Source: Ornithodoros turicata (taxonomy: Eukaryota > Arthropoda > Arachnida > Ixodida > Argasidae). From it: DNA of 64,000 nucleotides. Shown piece by piece: positions 22,901 to 33,632 of this stretch. Under the pieces are notes generated by a model. The model had not been told where the DNA came from. It saw only the letters and a program-made list of their open reading frames with translations, and did not search any database. Every line of letters begins with the position of its first letter. Position 1 is the stretch's first letter. The stretch covers positions 19,350,804 through 19,414,803 of the forward strand of contig NC_088204.1 of the NCBI RefSeq assembly GCF_037126465.1, in the 5' to 3' direction. The position numbers and the translations under genes are program-made.

Positions 22901-25900
22901 AAAACATTATGTTAAATTTCTTAAGCGTCACCCACGTAAACAATGGGAAAGACGTAAGTTCTACGTACAAAAATAAAAATTACGGGGCTGTTATTACGTG
23001 ATTTTTATAATTTTATTTTGCAATTTAGAGAAAAGGACTATGTGCAAGCAGACAGAAGAGACCACGAGAGGGATGTCAATTCTCTTAGGTCAAGAGTCGG
23101 TGAACTTGAACGGCAACTCCTGGAAAAGGACTGTGCCCACAGACAGCGTCTGGAGCAGCTGGAAGAATGTCAGCAACAAAAGGTACTGTCCTTTGTTGTC
23201 ACATCATTGCTGTGTGCAAACACAGTGCACATTTTTCAATATCTGTTTCAATATAGAAAAAGGTTGAAGAGCTACTAGAGCAAAAGCAAGGGCAGATGGC
23301 GCGACGAGAGACAGCACTGAAGACACTGTCGGACGACGTGGTAAAAGGCAATGAGATAATCAAAAAGCTGCAGGGAGAGATACGCAACTATCACTCAAAG
23401 GTGAGTGCTCAACGTGTTTTCTTTAAGCCTGTTGGTGGTGCTGTCTCTATGGTGACATGTGTAATCTTCAAGGTCCATTGCATGATAGAGCAGGTAAGCT
23501 TAAAGGGAGACTTTGCAAGGATTTGAAAAAAAATTAGGTGAGCATCATACCGAACACAAACCACCCCCTCGATACCGAATACAGCATTTGTATTCATTTT
23601 GCGCAAGTAGTAATTAATTTGTAAACGATAACAATTGCAAACTGAAATGCGAAGAGCAGAAAACAGCTTCGTACTACGACGGTTCGTCCGGAGGAGGATT
23701 CTGTGATGTCACCCAGCATTGTTGTCTGCTTCCAAGCATGCATCCTTTCTCCCCTGCCAGATGCTGGATGATGTCAGCAGTGTGTTGCCTTCAGCACCTT
23801 CTTGCTTCACAGAACGAAGCACTCTCTTCTTAATGATTCATTTGAGTAACATCTGCATGGTTTTGAACCAAGATATTTCGTACACATGTTCCTAACATCC
23901 CAAAGATTACGGATATACCACAACCTTTGTGGTGATTTGGTTGCGGAGTCCCACTTTAAAAGGGTCCAGAAGCCACCTCTAACCACACGTGTTTAGTGCA
24001 CTGTTTGTAGCCTACTAATATGGGTCCAGATGTTCACCACACAAAGACAAACTTCTTTTTTTACCACACCGATTTCACAATAATATTTAAAAAAAAAAGT
24101 TTCCAAAGCTTGGTAGACGGAGTGCAACACCCCACAGCGAATTTCCCTACGGGGGAGCAGACAGTTACCATGGGAATGGGTACGCCTCGGCCAGAGTTGT
24201 GCCTAACTCGTTACAAGTAACTCGTTACTTGGTAACGGTTACTTTTTTTGGTAACGAAGTAACGATTCAGTTACTTTTTTAAAAATTGTAATAGTAACGG
24301 AATCAGTTACAAAACTTGGTAACTCGTTACTGACGTTACTCGTTCCTTTTCTTCAGCGCGGGGGAGCACATTTCGGCACTCCGCGTGGCGCAATGCGTGC
24401 AGATTTGACCTGCGTGACCCACGACAACTTGTGACTCAAAGTCCCTTGCTGGATGTGTCGTTGTCTTTTCTCTTGTTTCCGTAATCTCCGACCATCACTC
24501 TTTCACAAGAATGGGCACCAATTGTGCTATGGCAACAAAAAACGCGTTTCGACTTCTAGATTTTTATTGTCTTTGCTTCTGAGCGCCCTAAATTATGACG
24601 CAGCCCCTCGTCTGTTTTTGGGAACCGCTGGTGATTGGTGCCACGAAAAGTGTTTTTTCTTGTGTTTTCATACTCTCCAATGACCCCGACTTCGGAAAGG
24701 AGGGAGAAGGTCCAGGCAAGCTGATATAGAGTCATGGTAAGGGGCCGAGAGGCACGGAACACGATGGACGGACGACAAATTTCGAGTGTCAGTTTCTTCT
24801 GAAGTGTAATTCCTCATTAATAAAGGGTTGAAGGCAAATGACGGCATGTTTGTTGGCTCCTTTAACTAGGCGGCTGTAACGTAAAAGTAACTCGTTACCC
24901 GTGAGTAACGAGAACTCGTTACTTTTGTATGTTGGTAACGAATAACGTATTTAGTTACTTTTTTCTGAAGTAACGGGTAACGGTATTTAGTTCCTTTTTT
25001 TTTGGTAACGGGCACAAGTCTGGCCTCGGCCCTTCAAAGGAATAAGCTCACATGTTGTTTTCTACAATAATACAAGTCATGACTGAATTAAAACTGGAGC
25101 ACGGAACACGGACAAGAACACACAGACGACACTTGCTCCACTATCAACAGAAAGAAGTGTCGTCTGTGTGCTCTTGTCCGTGTTCCGTGCTGCGGTTTTA
25201 ATTCAGTCATGTACCAACAGGCCCATTCTGCCATTTTGATGAATACAAGTCATATTTGGGGTGACTGAGAGATAGAGAGGGAGCTTCTTTCGCAGTGCCA
25301 GGTTGTCAGTGTGGAATGACTTCGGAAACCATGCTTAATATAGGTTTTAATACAGGTTTTAATATATTCAGAAAGGAGCTTTCAATTTTCCTTTGCATTG
25401 TTTGAATATCCATATTCTATTGCACGGTATTGTTGTGACTCCCCCCACTTTTGTTTTTCATGCAATGCCCCATCATTTGGGTCTTAGAGTACTTCCATAA
25501 ATAAAATGAATAAATATTTCAGCTCAGCAACACAATTCCTTGAAAAGCAGGAGGATCGTTTCACAACTTCTTTACCTGTTTCAGCTGCGGTTAAGATCTG
25601 AAGTGATCACAAAGCAGGAAGAAGTGCTGACGGAGAAAGAGAACGTGCTTCAGAAGGTGAATCGAGAAGTGGATGACCTCAGAGTTACTTGCAAGAAAAT
25701 GGCAGAAGAGGTCCGTAGGGGTTTCTCTTTGCATACTGCTCAATACGCAATTATACGCACATGATGATGCACAATTCTCCTTTTTTTGTCTGTTGCGCAA
25801 CTCTTGATTCTTTTTGTAGCTATCGAAAGTGAAGGATGACTTGGAGCAGAAACAGCAGAAGCTGGAAGAAACACAGAAGCAGATCAAAACTAATGAGAAT

Positions 25901-28350
25901 GGTGGGTCTATTAATTCTTTATGACAAGGCACGAGAGGCGCCATTCCTTTTCTTTTTTTGATAGAGTTAGTCTTACCTTTCCTCTGTTTGCCGTTTTCAG
26001 TGATTCAGTGGCTTAACAAACAACTAAACGTGTATCAAGTACAGCAGGGAAATAAAGGCAGCCCCAACACACTTGCAGCAACGAAACCGGTAAGCTTTAC
26101 CCAAACATTGATCTGAGGAGCTCTATTTCCTTCTGTACAAAGGGGGAGGGCGGGTATCCAGAGAGCAAGTTCCCAATAACCACGTATAAAAAAAAAAAAC
26201 TATGGGAAAAATATCGTTACTTTCGCTGGGTTCTACCATGCCTCTACACCGTTCCCACCATTGGTGAGGCTCTTGTCACAGCAAAGCATCAGTTTTTGCA
26301 TCCCCACCTCATAGAATGATGAAACCTGTTATGAAACTAAAGTACCGTATTTACTCGCATAATGTGCGGACTTTCTCTAAAAAAAAACGGAAAAGTAGGG
26401 GGTGCGCAAATTGCACGGGAACGTTCGTTATGATATTCAAACGACGCAAAATTTTAGTATGCCGGTCATATAGGCTGTCGGTAGAGTCGATATTGACGTT
26501 ATCACTGCATTGCACAAGCGCGAAAGAAGGACTCAAATACTCTGCAACTGCCGACGGTCGGGAGGCAAAATGCTGGCCCATTACCGCTCATATACCGATG
26601 AAATACATTGAGATGCTGCTGGAAGACTCCGCTAGTCGCACTTGACAACCGAAAGCGAGCTATGTTCGCCAGCTTTGGATGCGCGCCAAATATCCGCACG
26701 CGAAAAACGTGGGCGCGCAAATTACGCTATTTTTTGTTTTCTTGTCATTTGTAGTGCTAAACTAGGGTCATGCAAATTATGCGATGACGCAAAATATGCA
26801 AATAAATGCGATACATGGTCCACCATATCACAGGTTCCTTCACAGCTTTTCCTTCTTGGGGGGAATGCTGGCCACACAACAAAGACATATTGCATCATCT
26901 GTTCTCGCAAACTGTCCCTTCGACCGCATACTCTAAAAATGACAGGCAGTGGGCTATTCTATTGCCTTAAACATTTTAAATGCGAAGGAAGATGCACCTT
27001 ATTGTCTCACACCGGCATCTGTGACACGCTAGAAGGCAGTTGTACTTGCATGCAACGACAAAAGGGTGACTGCAGTCCAGTAGTGCCAATATCTGAAAAC
27101 GGGACTTACTTTCTGGACGCGCCTTTTATGGGACCTATCTACACAATTTTTGTTCCGGTATTCACCGATATGCAGAACCCCAGCCCTCTTGGTCAAAGCC
27201 CAACCTATGGAGGTATGGCTCGGAACTTTGCGTTTCCACCCAGCGCTGCCCTTCTGAATAACCAGGTACTGCAGAGCTTTCATGCAGTGCTGTGTGATTT
27301 GTGTGACAACATTTTGGACTGCTCTTGAACTGCAGGTTGCAATGACTCTTGGTCAAGCTGGTGCGAGACAAACATCGCCTGCACTGACAAAACCAGAGTA
27401 AGTACCGTACCAGACACAAGCTTTTCAGCTACGCACATTGTTAGGGAGTGCTACGAGAAAAGAGAAAAATTGTTGAAGCATATGTTTCTGCTATATGTTT
27501 CTGATTGATGCCGCTGATCTGCGATAAGTGTGTTTGTATGAATGTGACAGGCTGGGTGGTTTCCAGTGGAGCTCCATATGTAATAACTAACAGAATGACA
27601 ATGAATCCTGTAATAATTTCTATATAAAATTTCATTACAGTGAATAAAATAGCATAAATATGGGTACCATATATACAGGGTGTTTCCTCTAACGTGTCCA
27701 GAAATTTTATTTAAAGCGAGTGACAAAAGAGAAACGAGCGCTACTTTTCAGCTACTTGACTAAGAAACAGGTCCTACTGGTGCAGCATTACCTGATTCTT
27801 ACTCAAATAGCAGGAAAGTACCACTTGCTTTTCTTTTATTGCTCGCTTTAAATATAATTTCTGGACACGTTAGAGCAAACACCCTGTACACAGGGTGCCA
27901 TGCCATCTATGGACATAATTTTGTAAAACAGGGTAGTATGAATATAATTCCTTTTTTCTTTTCAATTGCAATGAATTGCGATATATTATAGGTCAAGTAT
28001 ACTACTCTATGGCATTGTCCTCATTCATTTTGACTAACGTATTTTTTAATTATGAAAGTTCTGCTCAACAACAACATGTGTTGCTTTTGGTACACTGAGT
28101 CCATTCCTGTTTTGAGAAATAAGTTCGATCCAGAACAATAAAATCGTAATTTAATCAGAGTCATAACCTCTGTATTTCCCACAGTGAACCCCTTGTGGAT
28201 CCCCGCTTTCTCCAACCTCGTAATGATGCTGCTCCGCCACAGCCAATCGGAGCACGATCTGTCGCCCCTGGCAGCACGGCTGCTCCGAGACCTAAACCAC
28301 CAGCTCCATCTGCCTACTTTCAAAACGTTGCAAAGGCAAAGCCGTCCTGA
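16979..28350 (+). CDS. SASS6: Spindle assembly abnormal protein 6 (SAS-6), centriole cartwheel
   Basis: Builds the ninefold cartwheel hub of centrioles. Sixteen plus-strand exons close in phase: 16979-17109, 17586-17643, 17712-17791, 17872-17976, 18805-18973, 19825-20022, 20156-20272, 22577-22692, 23029-23182, 23257-23400, 25585-25710, 25820-25901, 26001-26089, 27176-27265, 27336-27397 and 28185-28350. They give 628 residues (657 in human). The N-terminal head has [36 protein letters not shown] and the PISA-type [15 protein letters not shown] (about 147-161). Exons 6-13 encode a long coiled coil containing [11 protein letters not shown] and ending at [10 protein letters not shown]. The tail is Pro-rich and ends [17 protein letters not shown], like the vertebrate C-terminus. 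An in-frame TAA at 16976-16978 lies immediately before the ATG. At least five transposon insertions sit in its introns. Confidence 0.96.
17122..17533. mobile_element. hAT-type MITE with 8-bp TSD GTTTTACG
   Basis: The element runs from CAGTGGAGTAGCCAG to GTGGCTACGCCACTG (inverted termini). It is flanked on both sides by GTTTTACG (17114-17121 and 17534-17541). An 8-bp duplication with CAG...CTG ends is the hAT hallmark. Length is 412 bp and no transposase is encoded. It contains C and G runs near the right end. It lies 4 nt past the start of SASS6 intron 1. Confidence 0.92.
18012..18734. mobile_element. Element with about 90-bp terminal inverted repeats
   Basis: The left end starts GTACAACTTGAAGCGAGTT and the right end reads AACTCCGCTTCAAGCTGTAC. 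The arms stay about 85% complementary through CTTAGGAGAAATAAAGGGAA, roughly 90 bp in. The interior also contains an inverted pair around GACACTG and CACAGTG-like motifs. There is no coding sequence and no clear target duplication. It is located in SASS6 intron 4. Confidence 0.8.
20485..20688. mobile_element. Foldback MITE, GGTTTCA-ended family
   Basis: The left end GGCCTGGTTTCAC and its partner GTTAACACTTAAACC pair with GGTTTAAGTGTTAAC and TGAAACCGGGTC on the right. It is about 204 bp in SASS6 intron 7. The termini resemble those of the element at 58738-58998, suggesting one family. Confidence 0.7.
20711..21554. mobile_element. hAT-like element with GTAGGGGTGTGCGAAT ends
   Basis: Left terminus GTAGGGGTGTGCGAAT; the reverse complement of the right terminus is GTAGGAGTGTGCGAAT. 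The subterminal regions are arrays of GAATATCGAATCGAAT-like repeats. No intact target duplication is seen. It is 844 bp long and non-coding. The right half recurs at about 42780-43187. Confidence 0.8.
21789..21853. repeat. Short hairpin, TAGAAATGAACTTCA arms
   Basis: Perfect 15-nt arms TAGAAATGAACTTCA and TGAAGTTCATTTCTA separated by about 35 nt, in SASS6 intron 7. It is a small inverted-repeat relic. Confidence 0.6.
24192..25022. mobile_element. hAT-type element with 8-bp TSD GCCTCGGC
   Basis: The termini CAGAGTTGTGCC and GGCACAAGTCTG are inverted repeats. Exact copies of GCCTCGGC flank it at 24184-24191 and 25023-25030. The subterminal regions are dense in GTAACGAGTTACTT and AACTCGTTAC motifs in both orientations. 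It is 831 bp, encodes no transposase and is located in SASS6 intron 10. Confidence 0.93.
25078..25211. repeat. Long near-perfect hairpin
   Basis: 56-bp arms (25078-25133 and 25156-25211) begin CATGACTGAATT and end AATTCAGTCATG. The inner part pairs ACACAGACGACACT with AGTGTCGTCTGTGT, leaving a 22-nt loop. Only a few mismatches separate the arms, so the foldback is young. It is in SASS6 intron 10, just after the hAT element. Confidence 0.88.
26345..26815. mobile_element. Dispersed repeat starting CCGTATTTACTCGCAT
   Basis: The left end CCGTATTTACTCGCATAATG faces an inverted, degenerate counterpart near 26770-26815 (TTATGCGATGACGC, AATAAATGCGATAC). The subterminal motif GCGCAAATTA recurs inside. 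The ends look like those of a widespread arthropod DNA transposon. It is located in SASS6 intron 13. Confidence 0.55.
27676..27886. mobile_element. Palindromic 211-bp MITE, copy 1, TA-flanked
   Basis: Starts CAGGGTGTTTCCTCTAACG and ends with the inverted counterpart CGTTAGAGCAAACACCCTG, flanked by TA on both sides. The two halves are reverse complements over most of their length. A 211-bp copy with the same ends lies at 45194-45404. It is in the last SASS6 intron. The TA duplication suggests mobilisation by a Tc1/mariner-type transposase (inference). Confidence 0.9.
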
Positions 28351-28499
28351 TTCTCTGTGTGAAACAGTGTGTCGTACTTTACACGTGGTAATGTATGTCT
28401 CATGTACAGAATTTTGTTTCTCTGGCACTTGTACAATTTATTTCTTAATCTGTTTCATCTTTTTTGGTTTGTGGGAAGATGTTTCCGAAATCAGACTGT

Positions 28500-28505
28500 A
28501 ATAAA
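28500..28505 (+). terminator. Putative SASS6 poly(A) signal AATAAA
   Basis: Canonical AATAAA 150 nt downstream of the SASS6 TGA, followed by a T-rich stretch (28550-28590) suitable as a downstream element. The cleavage site is not visible. Confidence 0.5.
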
Positions 28506-29531
28506 TCGTATGCCACAGCTGCTTTTAAGGAGCCTCTAAATATATGTATATATAGATTTTTTTTTTCTTCTTTCTTTGTTCTCAACTTCACTAGGAAGCA
28601 GACTGAGATTTTTTGGAAAATCGACTCGTCGATTGTGCGATATTGTTGAAACGATTCTCACGGAAATGTCTGCGTTAGAACTACACATTTCACTAGGTAA
28701 ATCTGCGCTTTTTTATTTTTTCTCGTCTTTCCGACTGTTTAGGAAAACTCATGTTCTGTTTAGGCATTACGGTTGCATATAGGGCTACATTAATTAAATG
28801 AATGTAATTAATTTCACTTCTAATTTATAAAATAAATAACTTTAAACAGGAAAATATAATGAATTTACTAAATTAAAAGTGACCAAAGAAAGAAAATGCT
28901 GAAATCCTTGCAGACCACTGAAACAGAGAGAGCCCCCTCTGGATTTCTATTTCTGCAATTTATTGGACAACAATCCTCGCATATTAAGGGTTCTCTAGGT
29001 GTTTTGCGCCGTGTGTGTCAAGGAACCAGTCTGGCTCAGAACTTCACTGAGGAATGGCCTGTGACATGAGATGTCACGCAACTTCAGGCTCCAAATTATT
29101 CTCATGTGCGGGAACTTAGGTACATTTTTAGAATTCACTCAAAGGAAACCAAACTATTGTACCACAAATTACATATATATCCCTAAGATTGCAGCTTTTG
29201 AGTCTGGCATACAAATTGTGGATAGTGAAAGCTCTTTATTGCAGCTTCTTTACACAGCATCGACACATTCGTCACGCTATCACACCATCTTGTCATATCG
29301 CATCGTGTCCTTGATTCATAATAACAGTCATATAATAACAACACTTAACTAAAATTCTGCATGAAATTGAAGCTATACGTAAAAATCTGCAGTGAATGAG
29401 CAAAGGAACATTCGATGCATGATGCTACTGCCACAAATAGCAAACATGTTAGAGGATAAAAATACAAGCGGCCTTGATCACCTGGAACGTGCACAACCAT
29501 AGTACAATCACGTTGTACGGTGTTTTGTAAA
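28506..29531. other. Intergenic, no gene recognised
   Basis: AT-rich sequence between SASS6 and the CATTGGAG-flanked hAT element. No exon, RNA gene or clear transposon boundary was found. Confidence 0.4.
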
Positions 29532-29539
29532 CATTGGAG

Positions 29540-30507
29540 CAGAGCCGTTCCAAGGGCGGGGTGCGAGAGGGGCAGCCACCCCGAAAGCCTTCCCCAGAGG
29601 GGCGTCGGACGGCAGGGGTTCCGGGAGAGTTGGGAAATACAGTGAGAGCCGAAAGAATCATTCGTTTTTCAGTTTGACTTTTTCTACAGATCTTTGAAGT
29701 GCACAACGTGTGTGCAACAGACTAAATAGGGGCTGACATTTTCGGGTTAAATGCCTTTCCTCGATTCCTGAGGGGGGTGAAATCGGGCGCTACTGATATG
29801 TTCGAATGCTGTCGGGTTATTTTATCTGTCCTGCAAGATGCCCATATTGGCCAAACATGCGTTCCTCGCAAATTATAGTCAGAAGCACCACGTTTATGTA
29901 ACATCAATGTGCTTCGCATAGTTTTTTGTTGTTGCGACACACCGTCTGCCGCAAGGAACGTTAAATACTGTGCACTGAGACTTCGGCGTACGTTTAAGAA
30001 CCCTCCAGCAGGCAGAATTAATTCAGAGACCGACCACTGTGGCATCACTCATGATCACAGTTGCCTCGCAACATAAAGCCACAAATTATAATTACGAATT
30101 AAAGTTTTGTTGTTGCACTAAACAAATATTACATCAGACATGTGTAGAGATTGTACTACACCACACGAACGTGTACGAAACAGAACATGATCCATTATTG
30201 GGATTTGGGGAGAAACCCCGGTTAACCCGAATTGGTCGGAAGCTGATTTGAAGGGGGGAATTTGGTTTAACATGAAGCGGTCGGGTCCTGAGAGTAAGTT
30301 ACCTGTCATACAAGCATTGCAAAAGCTGAACAGTACGTGAGTATAATTGTATGCATAGAATTATATAATTCTGGCTATTGTGCAGCCTCTATACAGTACT
30401 TCTAGAGAGAGAGAGTGTGTGCGAGAGAGATCGTGCACGGGGGGTTGCGAAGGGGGTGCTACGCGATCGTCCTACCCCAGGTGGAAGTTGACTTGGGGAC
30501 GGCTCTG
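29540..30507. mobile_element. hAT-type element with 8-bp TSD CATTGGAG
   Basis: Termini CAGAGCCGTTCC and GGACGGCTCTG are inverted repeats. The 8-bp duplication CATTGGAG is present at 29532-29539 and 30508-30515. It is 968 bp, G-rich near both ends, with no intact transposase. It sits between SASS6 and the PLGRKT gene. Confidence 0.93.
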
Positions 30508-30515
30508 CATTGGAG

Positions 30516-32061
30516 TAACAGCTTCACAAGAAAGATTCTAAACCAACTCATTCAGTAGGTAACCACCAATACAGCACTCAAAATAGGTAGCCACACATTA
30601 AAGAGTGTGGTTGGTTGTAAGATGCCAACGCTTGAATAGTCAAAGGCATCGTTAAATATATAAACACTAAAATACGGCTGTCACAACAATGGACAAAAAC
30701 TAGTACAAGTATCAAGCAAAGTTGCAGAGAAAGTGTAGTCTGAAATGCATCAGGAAAAGATGCAATAACTCGCTTCAATATGGCATGGTCTAACTGCTGT
30801 TTCTGGCTCAAGAGACAGCGAATGGGAAGACATCACACAATGTTTGATATTGCTCAACCAGTAAATAGATGCAACACATGCTGCAAGTGAGAAATTAAAT
30901 TGCTTTGAATGAAAAAATTCTAGTAAATATTAAACGAGATAGACTAACAATAAATAAAGAACATTGCAAGAAGAGTTGTCATCAATGTATGAAATATAAA
31001 TAAGTATAGAGCATTATGTATGATATGGTTGCAGAAACACAGGTGTAGAAACAAATTGGGAGTCAAGGTGTGGGGCCAGAAAAATGTAGCAAAGCCCACT
31101 GGCAGCACTGTGAATGGTGTACCATGTATGGAAGGAAATTTATGTATGCCAGGTCCATGTATGTATTGCACATCATGTACACCCACAGACATAAAGCAGT
31201 TGCTTTATGTTTACACCCTTTCCTTTTTTTTTTGCGGGAAACCTAAACTAAAAGTAACCGAGATATGACCCTTGATGGAGGGCTTGTTTCATAAGTGCAA
31301 ATGGGGGAGTAATCAGTTGGCAGATGGCCTCTGCAAGCCCTTTCAGCTGAATTACTGATAACACCGGAGCAGCCGGGGGAAAATGTGTGTCAGCTCCACA
31401 GGGGAGATAAGAACATGATACAAAGTTCCTCGTTCTCCTCTGCAATGTCCAAAGAGGTAGAGACGTGTTTTTGACTAGCTGTTTGGATTATATTAAATGT
31501 AAGTTCTTTTCTTTTTTTAATGCATTGAAGCACAATACAAAAAGCAACACTGAAGCTTCACTGAAGAACTTGCTTTTTGTATTGTGCTACATTTCTGATC
31601 GGACTTGACTTCCCCTGTCTCACCGAGATTCTGCTTTAATGCATTGAATGCAGTTCTACAATTTTATCACATTAGCTCTATACGAGCAAAAGTGGTTACT
31701 AGTGCATTTTTTCATGGTTCCCACTGAATTTTGCAACAAAAATTCCAGGGACTTTCAAGGACCTTTTAATGCTCTGCCATCATTTTGCCAGGGATACATA
31801 AACACACTTTATGGTCACAGCTACAATGTTTCACAAAAATATTTATAAGCTACATGTATCGCATGAGAAAATACATGGGGACTTCACAGTAGTGATCAGT
31901 TCACAAACATGACTGACGACTCCCGAATGTTAAGGATGATGGGATATCGTAGAACGTGAAGAAAAACAATGTGCAAGTTTCCGGCGATGCAGAATCAAAA
32001 ATAACAAAGACGGTTAAGAGCATCAGCTGTTTACTATATACATTAAAAAGACTATTTAAGA
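30516..32061. other. Intergenic, mostly unassigned; one hairpin
   Basis: No coding exon is supported. It contains a perfect 19-bp hairpin at 31529-31588 (arms AGCACAATACAAAAAGCAA and its complement, 22-nt loop), probably a foldback relic. Confidence 0.45.
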
Positions 32062-32747
32062 CACTATTTAAATTAGATTACCATTAAAAAAAAAAAACAA
32101 AGAAGAAGAGAAATACAAAACGTAAGGGCTCTATAAACTCTATCCCACGAAAAGAACAGCAACCACGTTGCCTCTTTCCTTTTTGATGATGGGATAGAAA
32201 GGAACCCCATCGCCAGAAACCCTGAGCAATGGGCGACACAGAAAAATAAACTCGACACAGCAGCTCATCACTCAGGTTTACTCGAGATAGGGTTTGTCCT
32301 CCAGTTTGCCTGCGTCTACGTGACATTATTGATTGAAAGGAAGGTTGATGAGCCCTCCCCCGTATCCGCCACGGCGGTGCACGAAAAGAGATGAGAAATC
32401 CAGCCATGAGTAAAAAATTTGCAGCCAAAGAGAAATTTTGCAGCCAAAGAGAAATTTTGCAGCCAAAGAGAAAATTGCAAGGTTGCAATTTCTACCTTGG
32501 TGAGAAATCCAGAGTATTCAAGGCCATTCATTCAAGGCCAAGGGCATTCAGGACCAGTGGGAACCATGGTTTTTGTCTGCACGCACGATTAGCACCACAT
32601 ACTTTGTTGTTGTGTTCTATCACTATTTAAATTAGATTACCATTAAAAAAAAAAAAAACAAAGAAGAAGAGAAATACAAAACGTAAGGGCTCTATAAACT
32701 CTATCCCACGAAAAGAACAGCAACCGCGTTGCCTCTTTCCTTTTTGA
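32062..32747. repeat. Direct duplication flanking a small minisatellite
   Basis: 32062-32187 and 32621-32747 are nearly identical 126-127 bp direct repeats. They begin CACTATTTAAATTAG, contain an A tract and ACGTAAGGGCTCTATAAACT, and end CTTTCCTTTTTGA. Between them, 32419-32478 is about three copies of a 20-bp unit TTGCAGCCAAAGAGAAATTT. The right copy is 113 bp beyond the PLGRKT stop, so the duplicated piece is probably part of that gene's 3' region. Confidence 0.85.
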
Positions 32748-32859
32748 AAGACTTCCGTCGTCACCTGAGCCCCCGCACCACTGGTGGTGCTCGGACGATG
32801 CGACGCTGGTGCATAGCCTACCAAACTGTGCAGTAAGCAATTTCTGTGCACGCAGAAAC

Positions 32860-33632
32860 TCACAAGAAAATATCGTGAGCTTTAGAAAAGCTTTGCTCAT
32901 CTTTCGTTCGCTCACGTGCTTCATCGATACCTCCCACTGTGGGAACTTGATGAGGTAGTTCCAGCAGCTCTGCCTCAAAATCCATTATGTTCTCTGCCTC
33001 GTCTGTAAGAGAAACATGTGGAAGCCTCTCAGCAAAACCCTGCATGTCCCTGTAGTATGTATGTTGCTTAGTAAGAATAGTACCTTTAATGCGAGATAAC
33101 TTGCTGCCATAAGCCAGATCTCCCTGGTAAGCTACTAGGAACGTTAGCGGAACCATTGGAACCAGCATCTTCACTGTCTTTGTTCGCTGGTACCTGTGCC
33201 AAATTGAGGTACACGAGTGACAGGTAGAGGTAGACAGTGAGAGGTACACGTTGAGAACATCAGGTGACGTTATCTTACCCAACGAGCAGTCCAACTGATG
33301 AGACGGTGTAGAATGCTGTTAGCCAGAGGAAAAGTTCACGTGCATTTGCAATTTTTAGAGCTAGCATTCGCTGATGCATCAGGTACCTCATGTAGATCTG
33401 TCTTTCAATCTAAAAAAATGAAATGTTAAATAGATGCAGTTTATTACGTTATTTCCGCGAGTTTATTGGCGAATGGTTTATGTTTTATGATTTATTGTTG
33501 TAATTGCGATTTACGGCACAAATTATGTGGACTGCATTTTACCTGTAATGTCTGCATCTCCAATATGATTTCTTGTTGGTCTTGTTGGCGCTTGACAGGG
33601 TCTTCGACTGTTTTACTCATAAAGAGTCCCAT
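32860..33632 (-). CDS. PLGRKT: Plasminogen receptor (KT)-like two-pass membrane protein
   Basis: Orthologue of the small vertebrate membrane protein PLGRKT. Four minus-strand exons close in phase: 33543-33632, 33279-33409, 33084-33193 and 32860-33002, giving 157 residues (147 in human). The start MGLFMSKTVEDPVKRQQ matches the family's MGF-type N-terminus. IERQIYMRYLMHQRMLALKI and ARELFLWLTAFYTVSSVGLL (first membrane helix) follow. The second helix region is KMLVPMVPLTFLVAYQGDLA, then YGSKLSRIKDEAENIM. The vertebrate protein ends in a lysine that binds plasminogen; this one ends AHDIFL with a clear TGA. Plasminogen binding therefore should not be assumed. The start is the first Met in the exon. 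Confidence 0.93.

Noticed and set aside
26642..27328. 228-codon plus-strand frame in SASS6
   Set aside because: Only its last part (27176-27265) is a true exon. The rest lacks SAS-6 similarity and overlaps repeat sequence.
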